Origin: Coenobita brevimanus
Taxonomy: Eukaryota; Arthropoda; Malacostraca; Decapoda; Coenobitidae
Direction of reading: 5' to 3'
Length of the DNA: 64,000 nt
Assembly: GCA_032717465.1 (NCBI GenBank)
Contig: CM064663.1
Location: 13,384,989 to 13,448,988, forward strand
The notes beneath the pieces were generated by a model, which ran no database searches, had not been told where the DNA came from, and saw only the letters and a program-made list of their open reading frames with translations. Position 1 is the first letter of the stretch. Each line of letters begins with the position of its first letter. Shown one piece after another: positions 1 through 10,735 of this stretch. A program made the position numbers and the translations under genes.

Positions 1-1
1 A

Positions 2-729
2 CTCTCCGAGGCTCACTTAGCAGTGAACTTGAAGAAGTGTGAGTTTGTGTGTGCCCAAGTTCAATACTTAGGTTACGTGGTTGGGCATGGTTGTGTGCGT
101 CCCCCTGATTCTAAGGTGGAGGCCATTAAGAGCTTCAAAAACCTCCAGAATAGACGTGAGCTAAGGAGGTTTTTCGGCTGTATAGGATACTATCGAAGGT
201 TTCTGATAAACTTTGCTACTGTGGTGTCCCCCCCCCCCCCAATTGAACTGTTGAAAAAGGAGAAAAGGTTTGAGTGGTCCAAGGAGTGTCAGGAGAGTTT
301 TAAGGTGGCTAAAGAGAACTTATGTAACTACCCTGTGATGGCTGCACCTGATTTTGACAAACCATTTAACTTGGCTGTAGATGCTTTGGGGCTGGTGCTG
401 CACTCTTGGAAGATGACAATCAGGGAGTTGAGCATCCCGTATGCTATTTCAGCAAAAAGTTTTCAAATTCTCAACGTAACTATTCAGTGATAGAGAAAGA
501 GTTATTGGCCCTGATCCTCGCTTTGCAACACTTTTCTATATATTGCCCTGCATTTGGCGCCACCATAATTGCATTTACTGATCACCACCCACTCAAGTTT
601 CTAAATAATCTGAAAACAAAGAATCACCGACTTGCACGATGGAGTTTGTTCCTTCAGCTGATCAATTTAGATGTTAAACACATTAAAGGTACTGGTAATG
701 TTATCGCTGATTGTTTGTCAAGTAACTGA
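2..729 (+). pseudogene. Ty3/gypsy pol fragment (RT end and RNase H), frameshifted
   Basis: The open frame from the window edge carries the end of a Ty3/gypsy reverse transcriptase (LKKCEF, YLGYVVG, FFGCIGYYRRF), then the start of the RNase H domain. At about 385-392 the reading jumps from the frame starting at 2 to the frame that ends at the stop 727-729. That second frame holds the rest of RNase H (FTDHHPLKFL and an end motif resembling NVIADCLS). A C10 run at 230-239 sits inside the linker and may be slippage. The integrase that normally follows RNase H is absent: a stop and then an LTR-like sequence come directly after. The reverse transcriptase palm lies outside the window. Family assignment is secure; the element is dead here. 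Confidence 0.85.
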
Positions 730-745
730 AGAATTCTTTTTCAGG

Positions 746-872
746 TGTGGGCGTGTGACATGTGCCTGATATTATGTATTAATCTTTATACTTTTTATGT
801 TCTCATGTACAAAATAATCGTTTAGTTGCCTTTGTAATCACATGTGATTGTTTAGTTATCATTATATATACC

Positions 873-942
<70 letters not shown>

Positions 943-1104
943 TTGTACATATACGTGAACGTGTGAAAGACTCGTGAAAACTTGTTGCCTTTTCCCACGT
1001 GCCCCATATTTATAAAGACATACCATTTTTCTGTAGTGTTCGGGGTGTGGACGTGTGTTTTGAAGTATCGTTATTATAAAAGCATTGTGAATCCCGCTCA
1101 GACA
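746..1104 (+). repeat. putative gypsy LTR
   Basis: The stretch begins TGTGGGCGTGTGACA and ends GACA, giving the TG...CA ends expected of an LTR. It lies 17 bases after the RNase H stop, and a TGGCGCC primer-binding-site-like motif follows 6 bases later at 1110. It is interrupted by a (TA)n array at 876-941. No second copy was found in the window, so the call rests on its ends and position only. Confidence 0.45.
876..941. repeat. (TA)n microsatellite
   Basis: An uninterrupted TA dinucleotide array of about 66 bases inside the putative gypsy LTR. Confidence 0.97.
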
Positions 1105-1109
1105 GCTTT

Positions 1110-1127
1110 TGGCGCCCCAGTGTTTCC
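1110..1127 (+). other. primer-binding-site-like motif
   Basis: TGGCGCCCCAG directly follows the putative LTR end. TGGCGCC is a common start of the tRNA primer-binding site in Ty3/gypsy elements. Its position after the LTR and downstream of pol means this LTR is followed by a leader, as in a 5' LTR, even though pol lies upstream of it. Confidence 0.4.
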
Positions 1128-1259
1128 GTATTCATGATCTTTGTGTCATAACTATTAGCACATTGGGATTATTTTGTGCACTTAAGTTAAATCGTGAAAG
1201 AGCTTCCTCAATCACTAGTTTGCATCCGGACTGTTGTCATATAAACGCCACTGTTACCA

Positions 1260-1267
1260 TGCGAAAG
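1260..1267. repeat. left target-site duplication of the hAT element
   Basis: TGCGAAAG, repeated exactly at 3488-3495. Confidence 0.85.
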
Positions 1268-1967
1268 CATAGGCGTACGAGCCAGGGGGGCTGGGGGGGC
1301 TGCAGCCCCCCCAAGGTTTGGGCAGACACAAATTTTTCGGGCAGAGTAGCCAATGTAGCAGGGCTATTCAACTGGCGGATCGTGAGCTAAATCCTGTCCT
1401 TGAGTGTTTTTTCTTTTTATATATGAAATTTTACTTTTCCCTTAAAAAACGAAATGCCATAACGGTCCTTTTCTGTACTTTTTAAAAATATTTCTAAGTT
1501 CTTACTGTTTATAAATAAACTATCAGCCAGTGTTGACAGGCTGAGCTGGATGCTCGTGTCCGTACCGTCCGTTCGTAAATTACGTAATAGTGGACAGGCT
1601 CATAAGTCATAAACTGTACGTGTCTAGGACGAGAGAACAAGTACACACTATGCGTCGGCAGAGTCCCCAAGTCCCGCCCGCCAGTTTGCTCAGGGCTTGA
1701 GTGGAAGCTGCACAGTGACACATATCCGGACTTATTCTTTAAAATCCTTAAGTATCACACGATGGTCATGCAGGTGGGAAGCCGTGAAAAGTGTTCACGA
1801 GCAAATTGAGAGAATTGTAAAAGCTCTCATTCAGCTAGCAGATGATAAAGATCCCAAGACATACTCTGATAATCGCGCATTTCTTTCTGCAATCTGTGAC
1901 TTTGAGTTCATTCTTGGACTCTGTATCCTCAATGTCATTCTTTCAAACACCAACAGTCTGAGCAGAT

Positions 1968-2145
1968 ACTTTTTCATTCATTCATTGCCAGACGCCATGT
2001 GTCCCAAACGGGGTGGCCAACGGCTTAGAGTTAATTGTTTTACAGGGAGGGGCACTAATCCTCCACCAACCCCACTTGACACATAGGGATGCCAACAGCA
2101 TCTGGTGTTCGCAGGCGGTCACCCATCCAAGTACTAACCAGACTG
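1968..2145 (-). mobile_element. composite short retroposon with 5S rRNA-like head
   Basis: Read on the minus strand this insert has three parts. First is the 3' half of a 5S rRNA (2143-2088). Second is a block also found at the 5' end of the RTE-like LINEs (GGAGGATTAGTGCCCCTCCC, about 2088-2043). Third is a block also found at the LINE 3' end (GGCCACCCC...GGCGTCTGGCAAT, about 2030-1986), ending in a short AATG tail. It splits the hAT transposase frame between SLSRY and SKNMDV. Target duplication is unclear. It is best read as a SINE mobilised by the RTE-like LINE; the family name is unknown to me. Confidence 0.65.
2088..2143 (-). pseudogene. 5S rRNA-derived fragment (3' half)
   Basis: The minus strand contains GGTTAGTACTTGGATGGG followed by TGACCGCCTGCGAACACC, close to positions about 65 to 120 of animal 5S rRNA and including the box C region of the internal RNA polymerase III promoter. 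The 5' half, with box A, is missing, so this is not a functional 5S gene. It forms the head of the short retroposon at 1968-2145. Confidence 0.8.
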
Positions 2146-3301
2146 TCCAAAAATATGGATGTCATCACTGCTCGCCGAAATGCAGATCTTACCATCAGGA
2201 CATTGGGAGAATGTCGTAATGATGATAGCTTTGACAAGATCTGGCAAAGGGCTGACCAAATCAGCCAAAACATAAAATCTTGAATTGAAAACACAAGATT
2301 CAACTTCTGTGATGCACGGATACCTCGAAAAAAAACCCATCTCGTCGATTGCAAGCCCTTGTAGGAGAACTGACAGGGATGGATGCCCAACCACTGACAC
2401 CAGTACAGCATCATCGTGTCAACACTTATTACAATTCAATTGACAAGGTCATGTCAGAACTGGAAGTTCGTTTCAAGGGTAATGATCAAGATGTTCTGTG
2501 TGCTCTTGGTGCCATTGCAATAAGTGATTCACCATCACAAAGTGACTATGAACTAGTTGCAAACTTTTATGGCCTGGACAAGGATCTGATGGAAGCAGAA
2601 CAGAGACTTTTCTTTAAGTTTAAGCAAAGGCGACAAGGAGTCTTCCTCAAGACAGCATCAGATGTTGTCCAGTTTCTACACGAAAATGAACTGTCAGAAA
2701 TGGTACCCGAGTTCATGAAAGTTGTATCTCTTTTGGCTGTCATCCCTGCTACTTCATGTTCAGCAGAGAGGTCTTTCAGTGGACTTCGTAAGCTGAAATT
2801 CTACCTTTGCAGCACCATGGGTCAAGCAAGAGTTAGCTGCCTAGCACTTATCAACATAGAAAGAGAATATGCTACTAGAGTGATTGAAGAAGATATGGAC
2901 AAAATTATAGATGTTTTTGGAAAAAGAAAGGGACGTGAAAAATATTTTTTCTAACTTGATTTTTTCTGTAAGTCTTAACTTTATTATGGATAGGAAAAGA
3001 AGCACTTTATTTTTCTAATCATGTTTTAATTTAGTATGAAGGTGAACTATAATTTGCAATTTTTAATAATTACTATATTTATACCATTCAACCATTGCAA
3101 TTTATTTCAGTAACAGCTATTATTTATTTAGTATATTACATTAAAAAGTATAACCCATACTAAATACTCAGTTCAATTTTATACTGTAGGCTTTATATAA
3201 TACTTGTAAATGTGGGTGAAATTTAGCAGTTCAGTTAACCTTCATTTTTACATGGTGTGTAGAATAAATGTGCAATGTCTTCATGAAGTGTGGTTTCTTC
3301 C

Positions 3302-3408
<107 letters not shown>

Positions 3409-3487
3409 GCTTGGATTTACAGGCAAAATATATTTCGGGCAGAGAGAGTTCAGCCCCCCCAGATGAGAAGGGTCCCGTACGCCTATG

Positions 3488-3495
3488 TGCGAAAG
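3488..3495. repeat. right target-site duplication of the hAT element
   Basis: TGCGAAAG, identical to 1260-1267, immediately after the right inverted repeat. Confidence 0.85.
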
Positions 3496-3613
3496 TTAGT
3501 TGAGGGCTGAAATTTACGTGAGGAGGGTCTGTCGAGGGAGTACCTTCACTATTGAACCGCATCCACACCCGCACACCCGTATACTCGTAACTCAGATAAG
3601 TCTTAGTTGTATA

Positions 3614-3657
<44 letters not shown>

Positions 3658-4003
3658 GGTTGAGACCCCTCGTATCCTGCCCAGCATTGTATCTATTGTT
3701 TACTTATTTTTAGGATTTTATAGTATTATTGTGCATAATATATTTAACTTGTTTTGTTATTCTTTGTTTTTGTGACATTTCTAGTAATAATTTTTTCTTA
3801 ATTAGTTGTTCATTATTTTTCATCCATTATCCCTCCGTAAAAAATAATTTGTTAAGTATTTTTTTCCCTGTTTTTATTCCCTCTAGTTCCCCGTGATTTT
3901 ATTACTGATCGTGGGATGAGACCCTGAGTTATTGCTCTGAAGTGTGCCTTTCTTTGCTTTAAATTTCTTTTTCATTCAGTATATATTTTTTCTTTTATAA
4001 CGC
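3496..4003. other. non-coding remainder of gypsy leader, with (TTA)n
   Basis: Sequence resumes after the hAT target duplication and holds no convincing frame. A TTA trinucleotide array occupies 3616-3657. The rest is AT-rich with no recognisable element. Confidence 0.5.
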
Positions 4004-4662
4004 AGTTGAGGCGTCTTAGGAGTATGTGTGGAGTGACGCGTGTGGATCGAGTGCAAAATGATGAAGTTCAAAGGAGAACTGGAGTTGTTCGGGAGATGGC
4101 TGATAGTTGAGCAGAGGGTGTTGCGATGGTTTGGGCATATAGAGAGAATGGATAATGAGCGATTGGTGAAAAAGATAACTAGATCTGATGTGAGAGGTGT
4201 AAGGCTGAGAGGGAGACCACGAATAGGATGGATGGACAGTGTGAGGAGAGCGCTGGATGCGAGAGGGATGTCTGTTGAGCAAGGAAGAGTGGCTGTGCGT
4301 GACAGAAATAAAAGGAGAGAAATTGTGAATGAATAAATGATGACTCAGGCCTGAGGGGATATTCTCCCGCATTTGGTCTGATGAGCTAGTCAGGTCAGGT
4401 GCAGGTAAGGGGATGAGTCTATTATGATGTTGCAGGGGTAAACCAACTCTGCTGTCGGGCCCTGCTGCGGATGTCACTGATTGCACTGCGCAGTTGACCC
4501 TTGTGCGGTGTGGTGCGGTGAGGATCTGTCCCTTCTCCCCTTTGGGGCTAAGATGCGAATGAATGTGTTTGAATGGATGAATAAATGGGGATCGTGTCAT
4601 CCTGTCTCGGTTACCTCCCTTTCCTTGGTGGAAGCAGCCTAGGTGTATAGATAGATAGATAA
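4004..4662 (+). mobile_element. RTE-like LINE, 5'-truncated 3' end
   Basis: The stretch starts within the LINE C-terminal coding region and ends in a GATA-repeat tail (GTATAGATAGATAGATAAA). The frame 4040-4336 (98 codons) encodes the C-terminal segment with RWFGHIERM, GRPRIGWMDSV and REIVNE, matching the C-terminus of the LINE at 24850-28455. The 3' UTR (GTCCTGTCTCGG-like block, GGAAGCAGCCTAGG) also matches that element. Severe 5' truncation is typical of target-primed reverse transcription. Clade naming as RTE-like is from motif memory. Confidence 0.8.
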
Positions 4663-4767
4663 AGCAGTCAGATCATTATAAATACTTTGATATCCCTTGC
4701 ACCACTTCGGGGTCGTAACAATATGACCCGCAGTATCGGTTTATATCCAGGTCCCTAATACAATGAT

Positions 4768-4832
4768 GAAAAACAAACTCAGGTTCTCCCAACTGTGAGC
4801 TGATTTTACTAACCAATGCACCACCAGCTGGC
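4768..4832 (-). repeat. tRNA-like SINE head, degenerate
   Basis: The minus strand reads GCTGGTGGTGCATTGGTTAG, resembling a tRNA A box region, then CTCACAG at the anticodon-loop position and a weak B box. It resembles a tRNA-Val-type head but is too diverged to be a tRNA gene. No boundaries or target duplication were seen in 4663-5200. Confidence 0.35.
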
Positions 4833-6987
4833 ATGAAAAAATTAACAATATTTCTGAACAGTTTTATCACTAAGAGTCACGAGCTTAATTAAGGCACTAG
4901 GAATCATAAGGCCAAATTAACCAACCCCCACTTTTTTTTTTCTTTCATATTAGGCGTTGGCTAGGTGATTTACTGAATATTTTGCAGCCCAGTTTTCCAT
5001 CATGTTAGTCCTTGGCAACAGGCAGTCAGAAAATATGAATGGTCACCTGCATAGGTAAACAGAGGAAAAACCCTTATCCTTAATAATCTCCTCTGTTCCT
5101 CTTGGTTTCCTTGTCCATCTAATTCTGCTTGTGGGATGGAGCCACACCGTCGGCTGCCAAGTTCTGTAAGGGTTGTATCCACTTGTTAACCTGGCAGTCG
5201 ACGGCATAGCTTTATTTCACAGCCATTTTGAAGTCCAGTTACAATGATTCCGAAGACCTCATATGCGCCAAGCGTGAATTTATCGCAGCTTATGAGAGGT
5301 AACGAAGTCTGGTCGAGATGTCGCAGCAAATAAGTGATAAAACTTCGTAAGGGCGTAAAGGAAGGGAAAAAAAATCATGTCAGGTAATGTACTGATTTTT
5401 TTTTTTTTTTTAAGGTTAATTTTAGTATGAGACAGGAGTGGATTCCTGATGGTAAGATCGTGAGATGAGTCCCAGCTGGATCACGGAATAAGTTAAGGAG
5501 TTGCATTTCTTTACGACTATTTACCAAACTTTCACATGACTAACCTTCACGTCATGTAATATACCCCCTTTATTTCCATCACATGCAAGCTAGAATGTTT
5601 CCATATAACTGATTCAGTATTAATGTCCAAGATGTGACACGTGATGGTGCGTTCCTCTCTGCCGAAGTATTGTATGCACTGCTGAGTCTACGTCCAAAGT
5701 TACATAAATGACTATCCCCTTACCAGTAATAGACTGGCTACTATGTTAATCATCATCACACTCTCCTTATTTTATTAATCATGATTAGTGTTCTCAGCGT
5801 TGTGCTGTCTCAGGGAAAGGTAACATTATTGCTCTTGCAAACTGGACTTCAAAGAGATTGTGGGTACTGGAAGTGTGGACGCTTGGTATTCCTTTAGACC
5901 TTTCACAATGACCGACTCTATTCAAGATCCCTATTGTCCTTTGTGCAGTGTACAGATGTCGTGTTTGGGTAATATCTACTTTATAAAACATGTTGTACTC
6001 TAAGGCTTTTCCTTTCATCGACTCATTCTTTCATGAACTCAGTTCTCTGCAAAAATACGTCGCTTATTTTTTCGCTAAAATGGAGGACACAATCCTTCTG
6101 ATTTTTTTTTTTTTTTTCTTTTGTTGCTGCTTGCTTTCATATTCGATCCTTCAGTAATATGGTGTTATTTGTGCTTGTATTTCCTGTACCTTCAGGTGAC
6201 GTTATTCATGATAAAAACTCTCGCAGTGATTGTGTTAGAAGCAGTCTCCAGCAAAATCGGGTTACTCACCTCTTTGTCTTCTGCCTATATTATTAATGTA
6301 TTTAGTAATGGTTAGTTTCATTCCGTCATCATATTAGTACAGTTGTATAGAACTGGAATAGTCAACATTCATGGTGCCATTCCTTTCCCAGTAACACTAT
6401 AGCCCATTTTCCCGTCGGTTAAGGAAGCTCTATGACACCTCATCTAAGCGATTTATTTGGTATATTACTCTTTAGCATCAACTTGTAGGTCATTTAAATC
6501 ACTGAAATTACACGACATTCATCATAAATAACGTAGGAACTGATATTAACTAGCCATATCTAAAAATACATCGCTAAGGCAGAGGTGTTTGGGAGCTTCC
6601 TTAACCAACAAAAATACGGGCCTATGGCTGACAGGGGCCTTGTGAGAAGAGTGATGAGAGACTAACAAAGAAATATGACAATTAGAGGTACAGTACAGGT
6701 AAAGGCAATGACGGAACAGGGATACCAAAGAAGAGATGGAATAATGGTGTGAAAGAGGCAGGGGCTTCGAAGTACAGTGTCTCGCATATCTAGGAGGAGG
6801 CGAGGCGGGTATGGAGAGAAACGGAGGGGAATGGACTGATATCTGGGAAGGAGAGTCGCGGTCAACGATCTGTAGCCAGAGAGAGAGAGAGAGAGATGAA
6901 GTGACCGGAATAAACGGTATAACAATCAACGGTGTCTAATTAGAAATTTTAAGTTTATGTATGGTTAAGGAATAAACATGAAAAAAC

Positions 6988-7541
6988 AAGAAGCGGTGCC
7001 GGGCACAGCAAGCCCGTCCCCGGCAGTCATTCTAGTGCTGACGTATAAACACAACAGGATATCTAGTCAAAGATGTCACATACAAATTTGGAGTAAATCG
7101 GGTGGAAAATGACGATTTTATGCCCAACTGATATTTTAGGCCCGGCACACCTAACACCTACTCCCCTACCGATAACTGGTGGGTGACCCTCCTGATGTAA
7201 TGAGGCATGTTATAGGGTGCAGAGTTGAATCATGCATCTTTAGGTTTTGGTTTCACGTCGATGTGACGAATTTGAAAGGAGTTATGTCGAAAAGGCGAGA
7301 AATACATTTTACATTTGGAAGGCCGACAGCCTGGCCCTTGGCCCAATTTGGCCCAAAATTTAATCAGGTGATCAGAAGGTCATAGCCCATCATCCCTGTA
7401 ATTTTAGCCGAAATCGCACTGGTAGACTTCGCGTAAAATTGTTAACAAACAGACAGAAAAACAAACATACAAACAGGCATACAAGCCGAGTGAAATCATT
7501 AACCGTACCCGAGCCCCTCCGGGGCGGGAACGGGTAATTAA
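6988..7541. repeat. dispersed-repeat-like segment with GC-rich ends
   Basis: A segment starting with GCGGTGCCGGGCACAGC and ending with a GC-rich palindromic stretch (GAGCCCCTCCGGGGC) and ACGGGTAATTAA, with a run of CAAACAGACA-like repeats just before the end. This end structure resembles non-autonomous repeats with a GC hairpin terminus. No coding potential. The same segment is present at about 12517-13059 only because of the tandem duplication. Identity as a mobile element is inference. Confidence 0.35.
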
Positions 7542-7750
7542 GGCAGACATGATTCCCCACTGCAGACTGGATTATTGTGTATATATTTGGGAATATGTTA
7601 ACGATGAACTAACTAGGTTCGTTACTAACTTGAAAGGTTTGCTTCCAGTCTGTTATACTCATTGCATACATAGCCAGTTAAACGACATCATAAAGATCAC
7701 AAATTTTGACAATGTAGTGCGAAATCAATAATGTAGCCAACTGTTATTTC

Positions 7751-7861
<111 letters not shown>

Positions 7862-7927
7862 TTGGAACTGTAAAAAATCACAACACGAAGTATTAACACA
7901 CCTCTTTAAGGGCATGGCAGGGCCTAC

Positions 7928-8053
7928 CTTGTCTTCGTCAGGTTTCCAAACAGCAGAAACTTCCATCACTCGGATACCTTCCCTACTGAGTGTCTTCTCG
8001 ATCATCTCACTTTTATACATCAGCGCCAGGCACAGAGCGACGACGCAGAACAT
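7928..8053 (-). other. candidate short exon (42 codons) followed by splice donor, copy 1
   Basis: On the minus strand an ATG opens a 42-codon frame with a short hydrophobic start (MFCVVALCLALMYK), reaching GACAAG followed by GTAGGC, a plausible 5' splice site. The frame remains open beyond it only through a microsatellite. Upstream on the same strand, AAG|GTAAGT at 8142/8141 is a perfect donor for a possible leader exon, but I see no good acceptor between it and the ATG. The segment is unchanged in the second copy (13490-13615). It matches no family I recognise and could be chance. Confidence 0.2.
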
Positions 8054-8494
8054 GCTCTGCTCTGCCGCGTTTTGCTTGGCTTGACATTTTGTTTTCCGGG
8101 ATGAATAAACAACGTGACGAGAACAAAAACAGCAAACTTACCTTAGAAATAACAGTAAATGCCTCCCAAGAGAACTGATCAGTGTTGTTATTATTCTTTC
8201 TTTAGTGTATCGAGTCTGGAAAATAAACAGTGAGGTATTTGGAGGAATATTTTAGACCATATATCCATAGTCAAGCTCACGTATGATGTATAAATGTAAA
8301 TGAACGTAGTCTTATTTGTCCATACGATTGCTCCAACATCACCTGAACAGTAGAGATTAATACGTTATTCTTTTGGTTAATTCATGCAGAATATTTATAT
8401 AAAACACACAACGGGACGTCATTTATAATTCACGTTAAATTGTACAAGGAAAACAGAGCTACCAACAGGTAGCAATGCCCTCACGCAGCTGGAA

Positions 8495-8496
<2 letters not shown>

Positions 8497-8554
<58 letters not shown>
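8497..8554. repeat. (GT)n microsatellite, copy 1
   Basis: About 29 GT units; the copy-2 equivalent at 14063-14091 has about half as many. Confidence 0.97.
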
Positions 8555-8558
<4 letters not shown>

Positions 8559-9193
8559 ACAGATTAATGTTACTTTCTTGCTTCATATTCAAGACTTAAA
8601 CAAAGTATTTCATAACAAATCAAGATCATGTAAAGAAATACTCTTCTAACATGTCGGTCTGACACTAAGAATCGGTAATAGTTTGGGACGTCGTGACATC
8701 AAGGTTTTCGTGCAAAACCAAATAATTGGTCAATCCATTATCAAGTCGTCCACTGTGACCCTATGTCATATAGGCTGAATGCCAATGATTTTGTGATTAA
8801 ATAATACATTCAAAGCAGAAAACATAAACTCAGATACAGAACGCTGTACTTTTTTTTTTTTTTTTTCCAGTATCAAATGTCATTACTGTTGTTGAAAGTC
8901 CCACAAAAAACAACGGTAGTAGAACACTGAAACGTAATTATGAACGATGATCTTCTAGCCCAAATATAGATTCTTGTTACACCACGAACTACTTCTGGTC
9001 ACTTCAATCCGTAGATTGTAGAAATCGTTTAAGCACTCTTAATAATAAACACAATTACAAACGCAGCCACTCACTTGATGTAGTGCTTCCTACTTCTTCC
9101 TTAGCCTTTATCATTCTTTTTCTGTGCCTGCCCTCCTGTCTTCCTATTTATTCCATCTTTTCTGTCACTTCTTATTGCTTTTCTTTCCTTTAC

Positions 9194-9416
9194 AGGTGGC
9201 TTTACATTGAGTGACAAGCCAATTGGTTTCCTGTAAGCCAGGAAACCATTTACAACGCAGGGTGGTAACCAAATATCCAAACCATACGTGCTTCCTACGT
9301 GTCAACAAGTGGGTTGGTGAAGGGTTAGTGCCCCTCCCCCTAAAAGAAATAACTCAGAGTCAAATGGCCACCCCTTAAGGGATTATGGCGTCTGGTAATA
9401 GAAAGATAGATAGACA
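9194..9416 (+). mobile_element. composite short retroposon (LINE 5' block plus 3' tail), copy 1
   Basis: The left part (9194-9272) is a module with GAGTGACAAGCCAATTGG that recurs at 60095-60145 in reverse. The central part (about 9300-9345) has GGGTTAGTGCCCCTCCCC, as in the LINE 5' block at 62600. The right part has GGCCACCCCTTAAGGG and GGCGTCTGGTAATAG with a GATAGATAGAC tail, as at the 3' end of the LINE at 42908-46105. No coding sequence. The element is read as a SINE-like derivative of the RTE-like LINE. Confidence 0.6.
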
Positions 9417-9670
9417 TACGCAACAAACAATAAGGTAGGGTCCATGACAGGAATACATTGAACTTTCGCGTTTTTCATCTCGAGGAAATCTTTGCTGAAG
9501 TCGCTTTGAAAAGAATTACTGTACTTTCTCCCTTTGCCCTGCTACCATCATAGTCGGTTCTACCTACTTTTGCATTTCCAATATATCCTTAAAAGCTGCC
9601 CAATTACATAATGTTGCACCTCTGTTAAATCAGATCGCCCATCGTCTACACACTGTGTATAATGCTGTCT

Positions 9671-9890
9671 TCAGGTGGCACCACACTGATTGACGACCCA
9701 AATGGTTTCGTGTAGTCCAAACAACCGCATTAAGGCCTGGCGGTCTACTGGTGAAAGTACTATGATCGGATGTGGCCTGTGAGACAACCGAGGAGTGTTT
9801 CGGGTTTACGGGAAGGCGGTGGCCGAGACGGTAGAGAAGTGGCCTGCAGTCCTAGTGGACCCAGGTTCGAATCCCAGTTTCACTAATGTT
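9671..9890 (+). repeat. tRNA-derived repeat, copy 1
   Basis: The segment 9815-9883 has GGTGGCCGAGACGGTAG (A box of Leu/Ser-type tRNAs) and GGTTCGAATCC (consensus B box), a good RNA polymerase III promoter pair. It does not fold as an intact tRNA by eye. It is preceded by a diverged form of the module seen at 9194 (GGTGGCACCACACTGATTGA). Likely a tRNA-derived SINE head; tail and target duplication not resolved. Confidence 0.55.
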
Positions 9891-10476
9891 CAGTGATAAC
9901 TCTTCAGGACTTTGACATTCAACAGTTGAGTGCTCCACTCTGGCTTCACACTTATTAACACTAATGCAGATGTGTGTGACTACCATTCAGTCTATTTAAT
10001 GTGGTTGCTTGCTTCAGCATTAGCAATCCTCCAAGTATTTAGCAGAGCAGTTGATTTAGTTCTATGACTTCATATTTCTACACGACCCATCTTTTTATGA
10101 AACAATAAAAACTTGGAAATTCTTCCTGACTCCTTAGCAACAATGTTTCCATTCTCTGTAGTCGAATTAACATGCTTTGGGGTCACAGTTTTTGCCAGTG
10201 GAAGTAATTTAAATGAATCTTAACTGCTTTGCAAGAGGATGGATTAGTTGAGTTTATTGATCCACTCACCTATATCTACCAATTGAACGAGGCTTAGAAT
10301 CGTGTATGTCGATAATACTATAATTATCTGTCACAACAGCTGTCTCAGCAAAATTATCCACCTCTTTCTGAACTAGGTGAGTGGCAACGTGCTTGGCAAT
10401 AATCTTATTCCTTGTGAAGTTCTCCATGATTACAAGTTCTCTCAGCTTAGTGAAATCCTTATTAATTTTCTTTCAG

Positions 10477-10735
10477 AGTGCTGCCACTGATCAAAATCTT
10501 GAAGTACTCACGGGAGTACACCGTCGCACCAGTCGAACATGGCGGTACTCCCGAGGTGGATGGCAAGCTGCTGATAGGGATAGCTGGAGCTCCCGTTTCA
10601 CCAGCCCAGGAACTGGTCCTGACCATCCCCCTTTGCTGAACATTTTCAGTGCTCTCACTTACACAGAGAGTAGCCCACCATACTCTCATACTGCCTGTAC
10701 TTTCAACTGTCTACACCACTTTACATGCACATTAG
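10477..10735 (+). repeat. truncated 5' UTR of jockey/CR1-like LINE at duplication breakpoint
   Basis: This stretch equals 16015-16273, which leads directly into LINE C. Its end (ACACAGAGAGTAGCCCACCA ... CTACACCAC...CATGCACA) resembles the sequence before the ATG of LINE B at 19510-19575. It is cut at 10735 by the start of duplication copy 2. Confidence 0.75.

Larger units (their letters stand above)
1735..2954 (+). pseudogene. hAT transposase, broken
   Basis: Three blocks in three frames read as a hAT transposase of the type also seen in zinc-finger MYM-type 1-like proteins. About 1735-1967 contains SLSITRWSCRWEAVK and an alpha-helical stretch. 2143-2283 contains NMDVITARRNADL. 2349-2954 contains the C-terminal dimerisation domain with IPATSCSAERSFSGL. 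The first and second blocks are separated by an inserted retroposon. The N-terminal BED/TTF-type zinc finger and first catalytic region are not recognisable between 1312 and 1735. The protein would cut and paste hAT ends; this copy cannot be made as one chain. Confidence 0.82.

Noticed and set aside
876..941. CRISPR-like or satellite array
   Set aside because: All tandem arrays in the window are simple dinucleotide or trinucleotide repeats without spacers.
2088..2143. A functional 5S rRNA gene
   Set aside because: Only the 3' half is present, box A is missing and the sequence sits inside a retroposon within a transposase.
9815..9883. A functional Leu/Ser tRNA gene
   Set aside because: Pol III boxes are good but no acceptor stem can be formed by eye, and it is part of a repeat.
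10376..10477. A 102-bp intron (AG|GTGAGT ... TTTCTTTCAG)
   Set aside because: Both sites fit consensus, but the flanking sequence has no coding frame and the right side is a LINE 5' UTR; left as coincidence without RNA evidence.
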